DNA of 64,000 nt, from assembly GCF_035594125.1 (NCBI RefSeq), contig NC_087190.1:7925539-7989538 (forward strand). The letters run 5' to 3'. Both the position numbers and the translations under genes were made by a program. The notes under the pieces are model-generated. The model ran no database searches. It was not told the DNA's origin and saw only the letters and a program-made list of their open reading frames with translations. This document shows positions 12,950-24,166 of this stretch, piece after piece (within the stretch, counting starts at the first letter, position 1; each line of letters begins with the position of its first letter). This stretch comes from Scylla paramamosain (lineage: Eukaryota > Arthropoda > Malacostraca > Decapoda > Portunidae).

Positions 12950-14880
12950 TCCCAAATGCCTCAGCACTAACAACTTGATTAATACGTCCGTTCTAATCAT
13001 CTACTACTCTATTTGAGAGCCAATTCCTTCCTGTCTCCTTTTTTGAACATCAAGTTTTCAGGCTTGAACCCGTTTTTCTTGTTCTTTTATGGTTACAGAT
13101 TCTAAGAATTTTCCTTATGTTCCCCTTGTTATAACCCATATACCACTTAAAGACTTCTATCAGCTCCAACTCTTAACCTACGTCTCTCTAAAGAATGTAA
13201 ATTTAATAGCTTGAATCTCGCTTCGTAAGGAATACTCCTCATCCCCTGTATCCTTTTAGTCATTCTCCTTTGTACTGATTCTAATAGACCTTTATCCTTC
13301 CTGTGATGTGGTGACCAGAATTGGACAGCGTAGATGAAGTCTGACTAGCGCCAAATGTAACTTTAATATTACTTCGGGTGTTCTACTTTTAGCACTCCTG
13401 AAAATGAATCATAATACACTATTTGCTTTGTTTCTGGCCTCTTTGCATTGCTTTCTTAGACGGAGTTCAGAGCTAACTTTAAATCTCAAATCTTTTTCTT
13501 ACCCTGAACCTACCAGAACTTGGTTGTTCATTGTGTAACTACTGTGTGGGTTTCTTCTGCTTACGCTAAGTGCTTTGCATTTGTTGATATTAAACTGCAT
13601 TTGCCATCTGTCTGTCCATTCGTTCATCCTATCCAAATCTGCCTGCAAGGCGATGGTATGCGATTCTGACCTAATTAATCTACATATTCTCGTGTCATAA
13701 GCAAATTTACTAACAACACTACTAATTCCACTATCCAAGTCATTGACATATAATAGAAACAACATCAGCCTTAATACTAATAATCCCTCTGTCACCCCAA
13801 TAATTACTTGACCCCACTCGGATTTAGAGCCGTTTATTACAACACTCTGTCGCCTGCCGCTTAGCCATGACCTTATCCAATCTAAACACCTCATCTGTCT
13901 CGTGCGGCCTAACCTTTCTCAGTAGACTCTGATGGGGTACCTTGTCAAACGCTTTACTAAAGTCCTGATATAGGATGCCATAACTATCACCATTATCTTC
14001 CGCCTGGTAAACATTACTGTATAAACTCACCAAGTTTGTCAGGTAAGACTCCCCCTTCGTGAAGCCATGCTGTAACTGATTTATCAAGTTATGTTTGTCT
14101 AAATGCTCTTAAATGTTCTTCGCTATTATTAACTCCATTATTTTACATTCAACAGAAGTTAACCTGACAGGTGTATAATTAGACGTTAATTCTTTTTTCT
14201 CCTTTCTTAAAAGTAGGTACTATATTTGCCTGCCTCCACATTACCGATACCTCACATGACTAAAGTGATTTCTTAAGGACAGAAACTAACAATTTACTTA
14301 TAACCTTTTTCCATTCCTTAAATACTCTGAAATATATTTCATCTGGTCCTGGTGGCTTGAAATTTTCAGCTTATCTATCTCCTGTTCCACTATCTCTTTA
14401 GTTATGGTAATATCTGTCAGCTTCTCATTTTCTTCTACTCTAAATATCTTGTCACTATTCGGCAAATCCTGCATGTTTTCTTGGGCAGAGACATTTAAAA
14501 AATACTCGTTCACAATTTTACTAATCTCCTCCCAACAACTAAGCAGGTCCCATTCTGCTGTCTTTAAGGAACTATTGTTTCTCTATTCTTCGTCTTATAT
14601 GCCTGATAAAATCCCTTGGGGTCCTTCTTCGCTTGGCTGGCTACCTTTAATTCATAACTATTTTTAGCTTTCCTTGTTAAACTCCTGACTTTTCTGATTC
14701 ATTATATTATGGCCTTAAAACCACTTCCCTTGTCTTTAATCTCATATATACTTCTCTTTCGCCCTATGTAATGTTTTAACCTCAGTCATCCATTTAGGAT
14801 CATTCTTCTGCGATCTTATTCTTCTGTAAGGGATATTCCCTAACTCTCCTGAATGTAATTTATCAACGAAATATTTATTT
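12950..14880 (-). pseudogene. Broken LINE reverse transcriptase ORF, copy 1
   Basis: This is a decayed ORF2-type protein in several frames. Order on the minus strand: 14,880-14,298 holds the pre-RT linker, with the peptide IFRVEENEKLTDITITKEIV. About 14,087-13,824 holds RT motif A (DFSKAFDKVPHQ). About 13,894-13,499 holds 'RSWLSGRRQSVVINGSKSEW', a degenerate motif B (GVTEGLLVLRL in place of the usual GVPQGS-type core) and motif C. Motif C reads FAYDT, not the usual F/YADD, so one catalytic aspartate is lost. This is followed by LNEWTDRWQ-like thumb sequence (here MNEWTDRWQ). About 13,375-13,150 holds the HLDYAVQFWSPH/QRKMTKRIQG-type region. It is frameshifted relative to copy 2 by a 5-base loss near 13,330 and a 1-base indel near 13,160. 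The terminal RVVD-WN-type motif lies near 12,950-13,030. The protein would normally copy element RNA at a nicked target, but this copy cannot. Confidence 0.87.
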
Positions 14881-14882
14881 CG

Positions 14883-15684
14883 CTTCTCCATAAAGGGTGT
14901 TTTGCTTGAGTTTTAGCGTTTCTGTACATAAGAACTTTTAAAACACGTTTTTAGTAATGTTATTTTGTATTCCTTTATGGAGTGCTTTCCATGCTTTTCA
15001 GCGTTTTGGTGTCTAACAGGTTGAAAAACACTCAAAAGACACGTTGATGATAATGTCGTTTCGTTTCCCGATAAAGGGGGCTTCCAATGCATTTTGTCTT
15101 TTGGTACTTGACAATATGAAAAAAAAGTTTAAGTAAATGTTTTCGGTAGAGTTATTTTTCCATATAAAGTTCTAATCATGTGTTTTTGAGTCTGGGTACC
15201 TAAAAAGCTCAAAATCTCTCATAATACACTTTTCTCGTAATGTCCTTTCTTTTCTCCATGTAGGATGCTTTGCGTGTAATTTGGCACTTTTATACTTAAC
15301 AAGCACAAAAACAATCAAAATACAAGATTTTGGTAATGTTAATTTGTTTCTTCGTAAAGGTTGTTTTGCATGCTTTTCAGCGATTCCGGATGTAAGAAGG
15401 TGAAAAACACTCTAAAGATACTTTCTTGATAATGTTATTTTATATGCCAAATAGGGTGCTTTCAATGCTTTTTAGCATTTTGATTCCTAACACTCAAGTA
15501 AACACTCAATAGACACGTTTCCTGTAAGATAGTTTTGCTTCTTCATATAGGGATCTGCATGCATTATGATGTTTTGCTACATAATGTGAAAAACGCTCGA
15601 AATAAAGATTTTAGGTAATGTTGTTCTTTTTCTCTATATAGGGTGCTATTCATCCTTTTTAGCGTTTTGGTACTTAAGAAGCTT
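14883..15684 (+). repeat. A-type monomers flanking LINE copy 1
   Basis: About eight direct monomers follow the LINE, including unusual ones with TTTTGTCTTTTGGTACTTGAC and GCATTATGATGTTTTGCTAC. They match 54,487 to about 55,260 in order and in private variants. The match ends at GTACTTAAGAAGCTTAC, where B-type sequence starts abruptly with ATTACAAACATAGG. At 55,260 the A-type array simply continues. So 15,685 is a breakpoint between two array types. Confidence 0.85.
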
Positions 15685-18600
15685 ACTTTTTTTATTACAA
15701 ACATAGGTTTCTTTACATGTATTTAAGAGTTTTTATAGGTAACATGATCAAAAACACTCAAAATACATATTTTTGGTAATGTTATTATGTTTCTCCATAA
15801 AGGGTGTTTTACATGCGTTTTAACGTTTTGGTTTGTAAGGAGTTAAAAAAAACTCTTAAAGGCAAGTTCTTCGTAAAAGTTGGTTTTATTCCCAAATAAT
15901 GTGATTGTTCTGCTTTTTAGTGCTTTGTTGCATATCACGCTCAAAAACACTCAAAAGACATTTTTCTGGTAATGTCATTTTTTTCCCACATAAAGCTAGT
16001 TTCGCAGGTAATTTGGCAATTTCGTAACTAAGAATGTGAAAAAAACACTCATAATACACAATTTGGTAGGGTAGTTCTGTTTCTCGATTAAAAGTGTTAT
16101 TCATGCATTTCATCATTTTTGTATGTAAGAAACTCCTCTATATGCACGAGATTTTCCGTTTATTGCCTTGTGGTTCTTGTGAAACTATAAAACACTCATT
16201 ATACACGTTTCTCGTAATGTTCTTTTGTTTCCTAATATAGAGTGTTTTCCATCCATTTTTGCATTTTTTGTAGGTAACAAGCTTAAAAACACTCAAAATA
16301 TATATTTTTGGTAATGATATTCTATTTCTTCACATTGGTTGGTTTGCATCCGTTTTAGCTTTTTTCTTCGTAAATCTCTGAAAAGACTCGTTTTCAGTAA
16401 TATTGTTGAAATTAATTCTGGTACAAGTTTCTGGTAAAGTCGTGTAATTTTCCCATATAGGGGGCTTTCCATGCACTTTAGGGTTTGGTACATAACTAGG
16501 GAAAAAAGCTAAAATTATATTTTTTTAATTTTTTTTTTTTTTTTACCTAATTTTCCTGAATTTTGCCAGAATTTTGGCATCTCGGTACCTATGAAAATGA
16601 ATAACAAAAAAAAAAAAATATGGATTCATTTATTTTCTTTTTATTTTTTTCTCTATAAAGAGTGTTATTTGTGTGTTTTAGCTTTTTGGTACTTAAGGAA
16701 CCTAAAAAATCTCATAATACACAATTTTCGAAATATCCTTTCGTCTCACAAACATTTAAAAGACACGTTTCCAGTAATTTTGTTTTGGATTTTCATATAG
16801 AGTGACTTTCATATTATTTATCGTTTTGGTGCCTAACATGCTTTTTGGTGTCTTTTGCTTCCCAATATAGAGTGCTTTCCATCCATTTTCGCGTTTTTTG
16901 TAGGTAACAATTTAAAAAACACACAAAATATACCTTTTTGGTAATGTTATTCTATTTCTTCATTTTGGTTGGTTTGCATCCGTTTTACCGTTTTCTACGT
17001 AAAACACCGAAAAGACACGTTTTCAGTAATTTTTTTTTGGATTACCATATAGATTGACTTTCTTGGGTTTTATCGTGTTGGTTCCTAACATGCTGAAAAA
17101 CACTCATAAGACAGTTTTCTGGCAAAGACGTTTAATTTCCCTATATAGGTGGCTTTGCATGCAATTTAGGGGTTTGGTACATAACAGTCCGAAAATAAAA
17201 AACCTAAATTTAACTTTTTTGATAATGTTCTTATTTCATATAATTTCCTAAACTTTGCCCGAATTTTGGCACCTCCTTACCTGTGAAGATGAAGAGAAAT
17301 GAAAAAAAAATATCGTATTTTTTATTTTTTTTTCTCAATAAAGGGTGTAATTTTTGGCTTTTAGCTTTTTCGTACTTAAATGAATTTAAAAACACTCATA
17401 ATACACGTTTCTCGTAATGTCCTTTCGTTTCCAAAAAAAAAAAAAGGGTTCTTTGTATGTATTTAAGCGTTTTTATTGGTAACATGATCAAAAACACTCA
17501 AAATACATGTTTTGGTAATGTTATTCTGTTTCACCATCAAGTGTATTTTGCATGCATTTTAGTGTTTTGGTATATAAGCAGCTCAAATACACTTAAAGGC
17601 AAGTTCTTGTTAAAAATTGGTTTTATTCCAATTTAATGTGATTGCCCTCCTTTTTAGTGCTTTATTGCCTATCACGCTCAAAAACACTCAAAAGACGCTT
17701 TTCTGGTAGTCTTTTTTTTCCCAAAAATCTATTTTCGCATGGAATTTGGGGTTTGGTAACTAAGAATGTGAAAAGCACTCAAAATACACGCATTTATTAA
17801 GGTTGTTCTGTTTCTCAATTAGGAGTGTTATACATGAGTTTTAGCATTTTTGTATCTAGGAAACCTCTCCATGTACACGAGATTTTGCGTTTTTTGCCTT
17901 GTGGTTCTTTTGAACTATAAAACACTCATTATACACTTTTCTTGCAATGTCCTTTTCTTTCCCAATATAGAGTGCTTTGCATCAATTTTCGCATTTTTTG
18001 TTGGTAACAAGCTCAAAAGCACTCAAAATATACCTTTTTAGTAACGTTTTTCTATTTCTTTATATTAGTTTCTTTGCATACGTTTCAGCGTTTTTCTACG
18101 TAAAACACTGAGAAGACACGTTTTCAGTAACCTTGTTTTGGAATCCCATATAGAGTGAGTTCCTTATTATTTATCGTTTTGGTGGCTAACATGCTAAAAG
18201 AAAGACTCAAAACAAAGATTTCTGGTAAGGTCGTTTAATTTCCTTATATAGGAGGCTTTGCATGCACTTTAGGGTTTGGTACATAACAGTCCGAAAAAAA
18301 AAGCTGAAATTAACTTTTTTGATGATATTCTTTTATCATACGATTGCCCTGAATTTTCCCAGAATTTTGGCATCTCGGTACCTATGAAGAATAAAAAAAA
18401 AAAAAAAAATTCCTATTATTTTATTTTTTCATTTTTTATTTTCTAAATAAAGAGTGTTATTTGTGGGTTTTAGCTTATTTGTACTTAAGGAACTTAAAAA
18501 AAAACACTCATAATACGCGTTTCTCGTAATGTCCTTTTGTTTCCTAAACATAATGTTCTTTGCATGTATTTAAGCGTTTTTATAGATAACATGATCAAAA

Positions 18601-21591
18601 ACACTCAAAATACATGTTTTTGGTAATGTTATTCTGTTTCTCCATAAAGTTTGTTTTGCATGCCTTTTAGCGGTTTATTATATAAGGAGCTCAAAAACAC
18701 TTAAAGGCAAGGTTTTGGTATAAATTGGTGTTATTCAAATGTAATATGATTACCCTGCTTTTTATTGCTTTATTGCCTATCACGCTCAAAAACACTTAAA
18801 AGACAATTTAGTGGTAATATCATTTTTTTCTCACATAAAGGTGGTTTTGCATGGAATTTGGGGTTTTGGTAACTAAGAATGTGAAAAGCACTCAAAATAC
18901 ACGCATTTAGTAACGTTGTTCTGTTTGTCAATTAAGAGTGTTATTCATGAATTTCAGCATTTTGGTATTTAGGAACCTTCTCCATATACACGAGTTTTTG
19001 TGTTTTTTGCCTTTTGGTTCTTGCAAAGTCCTTTTGTTTTCTAATATAGAGTGCTTTGCGTCAATTTTCCCGCTTTTTGTAGGTAACAAGCTCAAAAACA
19101 CGTAAAATATACCTTTTTGGTAATGTTTTTCTCTTTCTTGATATTGGTTGGTTTGCATCTCTTTTAGCGTTTTTCTATGTAAAACACTCTAAAGACACGT
19201 TTTCAGCAATTTTGTTTTGGATTCTCATATAGAGTGAGTTCCATATTATTTATCGTTTTGGTGCCTAACATGCTGATAAACACTCAAAAAACAGATTTCT
19301 GGGAAGGTCGTTTGATTTCCTCATATAGGAGTCTTTGGATGCACTTTAGGGTTTGGTACATAACAGTCCGAAATAAAAAAGCTAAAATTAACTTTTTTGA
19401 TAATTTTCTTTTATCATATAATATCCCTGAATTTTCCCAGAATTTTGGCATCTCGGTACCTATGAAGATGAATAACAAAAAAAAAATCCTACTTTTTTTA
19501 TTTTCTTACTTTTTTTTCTAAATAAAGAGTGTTATTTGTGGGTTTTAACTTTTTGGTACTTGAGGAACTTAAAAACACTTATAATACACTTTTCTCGTAA
19601 TGTCCTTTCGTTTCGCAAACATAAGGTTCTTTGTATGTATTTAAGCGTTTTTATAGATAACATGATCAAAACCCCAAAAGTATATGTTTTTGGTAATCTT
19701 AATCTGTTTCTCCATAAAAGGTGTTTTGCATGCGTTTTAGCGTTTTGGTATGTAATGAGCTCAAAAACACTTAAAGGCAAGTTCTTGTTAAAAGTTGTTT
19801 TTATTCCCATGTAATGTGATTACCCTGCTTTTTAGTGCTTTATTGCCTAACACGCTCAAAAACACTGAAAAGACACTTTTCTAATAATATCATTTTCTTT
19901 CCCACATAAAGCTAATTTTGCATGGAATTTGGGGTTTTGGTAACTAAGAATGTGAAAAAAAAACTCAAAACACAGGCATTTAGTAAGGTTGTTCTATTTC
20001 TTAATTAAAAGTGTTATTCATGAGTTCCAGCATTTGGTAAGTAAGAAACTTTTCTAATACACACATTTGATAAGGTATTTCTGTTTCAAAATTAAAAGTG
20101 TTATTCATGAGTTTCAGCTTTTTGGTATGTAAGAAACTTCTTTATGTACACGAGTTTTTGAGCTTTTTACCTTGTGGTTCTTGTCAAACTATAAAACACT
20201 CATACACGTTTCTCGTAATGTCCTTTTCTTTGCCAATATAAAGTGCTTTTCATCCATTTTTGCATTTTTTGTAGGTAACAAGCTCAAAAACACATCAAAA
20301 TATATCTTTTTGGTAATGTTATTCTATTTCTTCATATTGGTTGGTTTACATCCGTTTTAGCGTTTTCCTACGTAAATCACTGAAAAGACACGTTTTCAGT
20401 AATATTGTTGAAATTGCTGAAAAACACTCAAAAGACAGGTTTCTGGTGAAGTCGTGTAATTTCCCCATATAGGTGGATTTGCATACACTCCGGAAAAAAG
20501 CTAAAAAAAAATTTTTTCCATTAATTTTGCCAGAAATTTGGCATCTTGGTACCTATGAAGATGAATAACAAAAAAAAAAAAAAAATTTTCTCTATAAAGA
20601 GTGTTATTTGTGGGTTTTAGCTTTTTGGTACTTGAGTAACTTAAAAACACTCATAATACACGATTTTCGTAATGTCCTTTTGTTATAAAAACATAGGGTT
20701 CTTTACATGTATTTAAGCGTTTTTATAGGTTACATGATCAAAAACACTCAAAATACATGGTTTTGGTAATGTTATTCTGTTTCTCCATAAAGGGTTTTTT
20801 GCATGCGTTTTAGCGATTTGGTATGTAAGGAGTTAAAAACACTTAAAGGCAAGTTCTTCGTAAAAGTTGGTTTTATTCCCATGTAATGTGATTGTTCTGC
20901 TTTTTAGTGCTTTGTTGCATATCACGCTGAAAAACACTAAAAAGACACTTTTTCGGTAGTCATTGTTTTTTCTCACATGAAGGTAGTTTCGCATGTAATT
21001 TGGCATTTTCGTAACTAAGAATGTGAAAAACGCTCAAAATACACAATTTGGTAAGGTAGCTCAGTTTATCGATTAAAAGTGTTATTCATGCATTTCATCA
21101 TTTCGGTATGTAAGAAATTTTTCTATATACACGAGTTTTTGCGTTTATTGCCTTGTGGTTCTTTTAAAACTATAAAACACTCATTATACACGTTTCTCGT
21201 AATGTCCTTTTGTTTCCTAATATAGAGTACTTTACATCCATTTTGCATTTTTTGTTGGTTACAAGCTCAAAAACACTCAAAATATATCTTTTTGGTAATG
21301 TTATTCTATTTCATCATATAGGTTGGTTTGCATCTGCTTTAGCGTTTTTCTACGTAAAACACTTAAAAGACACGTTTTCAGTAATTTTGTTTTGGATTCA
21401 CATATTGACTGACTTCCATATTATTTATCGTTTTGGTGCATAACATGCTGAAAACACTGAAAAGACAGGTTTCTGTTAAAATCGTTTAACTTCCCTATAT
21501 AGGTGTCTTTCCATGCACTTTAGGGTTTGGTACATAACAATCCGAAAAAAAAGCTATAATTAAATTTTTTGGTAATGTTCTTTTTTTCACA

Positions 21592-21626
21592 TAAATAAAA
21601 TAAAATAAAATAAAATTATTTTATTT
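21592..21626. repeat. (AAAAT)n pentamer microsatellite with inverted end
   Basis: Several AAAAT pentamers end in AAAATTATTTTATTTA, so the tract can fold on itself. It replaces the usual ATCTCGGTACCTATGAAGA end of this HOR unit, which is missing here. It probably arose from the A-run/ATTT-run junction present in all units. Confidence 0.85.
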
Positions 21627-24142
21627 ACTTTTTTCTCTATAAAGAATTTTATTTGTGGGTTTTAGGTTTTTTGGTACTTAAGGAACTTAAAAACACTCAT
21701 AATACACATTTTTCGTAATGTCCTTTTGATTCCCAAATATAAGGTTCTTTGCATGAATTTAAGCGTTTTTATAAATAACATGATCAAAAACTGTCAAAAT
21801 ACATGTTTTTGGTAATGTTACTCTGTTTCTCCATAAAAGGGTGTTTTTGCATGCGTTTTAGCGTTTTGGTATGTAAGGAGTTAAAAAAAACTCTTAAAGG
21901 CAAGTTCTTCGTAAAAGTTGGTTTTATTCCCATGTAATGTGATTGTTCTGCTTTTTACTGCTTTGTTGCATATCACGCTCAAAAACACTCAAAAGACACT
22001 TTTCTGGTAATATTTTTTTCCACATAAAGCTAGTTTCGCATGTAATTTGGGATTTTCGTAACTAAGAATGTGAAAAGCACTCAAAATACACACATTTGGT
22101 AAGGTAGTTCTGTTTCTCAATTAAAAGTGTTATTTATGCATTTCAGCATTTTGGTATGTAAGAAACTTCTCTATATACACTAGTTTTTCTGTTTTTTGCC
22201 TTGTGGTTCGTGTGAAACTATAAAACACTCATTATACACGTTTCTCGTAATGTTCTTTTGTTTCCCAATATAGAGTGCTTTCCATCCATTTTCGCATTTT
22301 TTCTAGGTAACAAGCTGAAAAACACAAAATATATCTTTTTGGCAATGTTATTCTATTTCTTCATATTGGTTGGTTTGCATCCGTTTTAGCGTTTTTCTTC
22401 GCAAACCACTGAAAACACACGTTTTTAGTAATATTGTTGAAATTCCTGAAAAACACTCAAAAGACAGATTTCTGGTAAAGTCGTGTAATTTCCCCATATA
22501 GGTAGGTGGCTTTGCATGCACTTCTGGGTTTGGTACATAATTCCGGAAAAAAGCTAATTTTAATGTCCTTTCGTTTCACAGACATAGGGTTCTTTGCATA
22601 TAATTAAGCGGTTTTATAGGTAACATGATCCAAAACATTAAAAAATACATTTTTTTGGTAATGTTATTCTGTTTCTCCATAAAGGGTGTTTTGCATGCGT
22701 TTTAGCGTTTTGGTATGTAAGGAGTTAAACACACTTAAAGGCAATTTCTTCGTAAAAGTTAGTTTTATTCCTATATAATGTGATTATTCTGTTTTTTAGT
22801 GCTTTGTTGCATATCACGCTCAAAAACACTCAAAAGACACTTTTCTGATAATGTCATTTTTTTCCCACATAAAGCTAGTTTCGCATGTAATTTGGCATTT
22901 TTGTAACTAAGAATGTGAAAAACACTCAAAATACACACATTTGGTAAGGTAGTTCTGTTTCTGAATTAAAAGTGTTATTCATGAGTTTTAGCATTTTGGT
23001 ATGTAAGAAACTTCTCTATATACACGAGTTTTTGCGTTTTTTGTCTTGTGGTTCTTGTTAAACTATAAAACAATCATTATACACGTTTCTCTAAATGTCC
23101 TTTTGCTTCCCAATATAGAGTGCTTTTACATCCATTTTCGCGTTTTTTGTAGGTAAAAAGCTCAAAAACACTTTTTGGTAATGTTATTCTATTTCTTCAT
23201 ATTTGTTGCTTTGCATCCCTTTTAGCGTTTTTTTCTACGTGAAACACTGAAAAGACACGTTTTCAGTAATTTTGTTTTGGATTCACATATTGACTGACTT
23301 CCATATTATTTATCGGTTTGGTGCCTAACATGCTGAAAAACACTGAAAAGACAGGTTTCTGATAAACTCGTTAAATTTGCTCATATAGGTGGCTTTGCAT
23401 GAACTTTAGGGTTTGGTAAATAACAATCCGAAAAAAAAGCTATAATTAACTTTTTTGATAATGTTCTTTTTTCCACATAAATTTTTTGAATTTTGGCAGA
23501 ATTTTGGCATCTCGGTACAAATCTCAATACAAATCTCAATAAAAAAAAAAAATGCAATTTTTTTTATTTTTTTTATTTTTTTTCTCTTTAAAGAGTGTTA
23601 TTTGTGGGTTTTAACGTTTTGGTACCTAAGGAACTTAAAAACAGTCATAATACACGTTTCTCGTAATGTCCTTTCATTTCTGAAAGATAGGTTTCTTTGC
23701 ATGTATTTAAGCGTTTTCATTGGTAACATGATCAAAAACACTTAAAACACATGTTTTTTGTAATGTTTTTCTGCTTCTCCATAAAGGAGTATTTTGCATG
23801 CGTTTTAGCGTTTTGGTATGTAAGAAGCTCAAAAACACATAATGGCAAGTTCTTGGTCAAAGTTGGTTTTATTCCCATGTAATGTGATTGCCCTGCTTTT
23901 TAGTGCTTTAATGCCTGACACGCTCAAAAACACTCAAAAGACACTTATGGTAATATCATTTTTTTCCCACATAAAGCTAGTTTCGCATGCTATTTGGGAT
24001 TTTGCTAAGAATGTGAAAAACACTGAAAATACACGCTTTTGGTAAGGTTTTTCTTTTTCTCAATAAAGATTGTTATTCATGAGTTTCAGCATTTTGGTAT
24101 ATAAGAAACTTCTTTATATACACGAGTTTTTGCGTTTTTTGC

Positions 24143-24166
24143 CTTGTGGTTCTTGTGAACCACAAG
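24143..24166. repeat. Extra perfect 10-bp hairpin inside an HOR unit
   Basis: CTTGTGGTTC is followed by loop TTGT and then GAACCACAAG, a perfect 10-bp stem with a 4-base loop. Other units read CTTGTGGTTCTTGTGAAACT with no second arm. The sequence continues TTCTTTTGCTCGAAAATAAT, also absent from normal units. The only other copy is at 47,745-47,768, so it is a marker of block duplication. The structure could form a cruciform or stem-loop, but no function is shown. Confidence 0.85.

Larger units (their letters stand above)
12820..14882 (-). mobile_element. 5'-truncated CR1-like LINE fragment, copy 1
   Basis: This non-satellite sequence of about 2.06 kb, read on the minus strand, is the 3' two-thirds of a non-LTR retrotransposon. 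In element orientation it starts inside the linker before the reverse transcriptase, around the peptide NKYFVDKLHSGKLGNIPYRR in the second copy. It continues through the RT domain and a conserved C-terminal region, and ends in a 3' UTR with a TTATGTTC octamer. No endonuclease domain is present, so the 5' end was lost at insertion, as is common for LINEs. An octameric 3' tail rather than poly-A is typical of the CR1/Rex1 group, which is why I prefer that assignment; clade placement needs a tree. No target-site duplication is visible. The flanks are satellite monomers broken after CTTTTGGTAA and resuming at TTCTCCATAAAGGG. The same insertion with the same flanks is at 52,434-54,486. Confidence 0.88.

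Noticed and set aside
14404..14667. Plus-strand frames over the LINE copies (also 53,932-54,225)
   Set aside because: They are antisense shadows of the minus-strand RT linker region.
12820..14882. Intact autonomous retrotransposon
   Set aside because: No endonuclease region is present, the RT frame is split by frameshifts and stops, and motifs B and C are damaged.
16598..16662. A-run then T/ATTT-run at the end of each HOR unit as poly-A tails of retroposed sequences
   Set aside because: The runs occupy the same position in every HOR unit and are part of the unit. No separate retroposed body precedes them.
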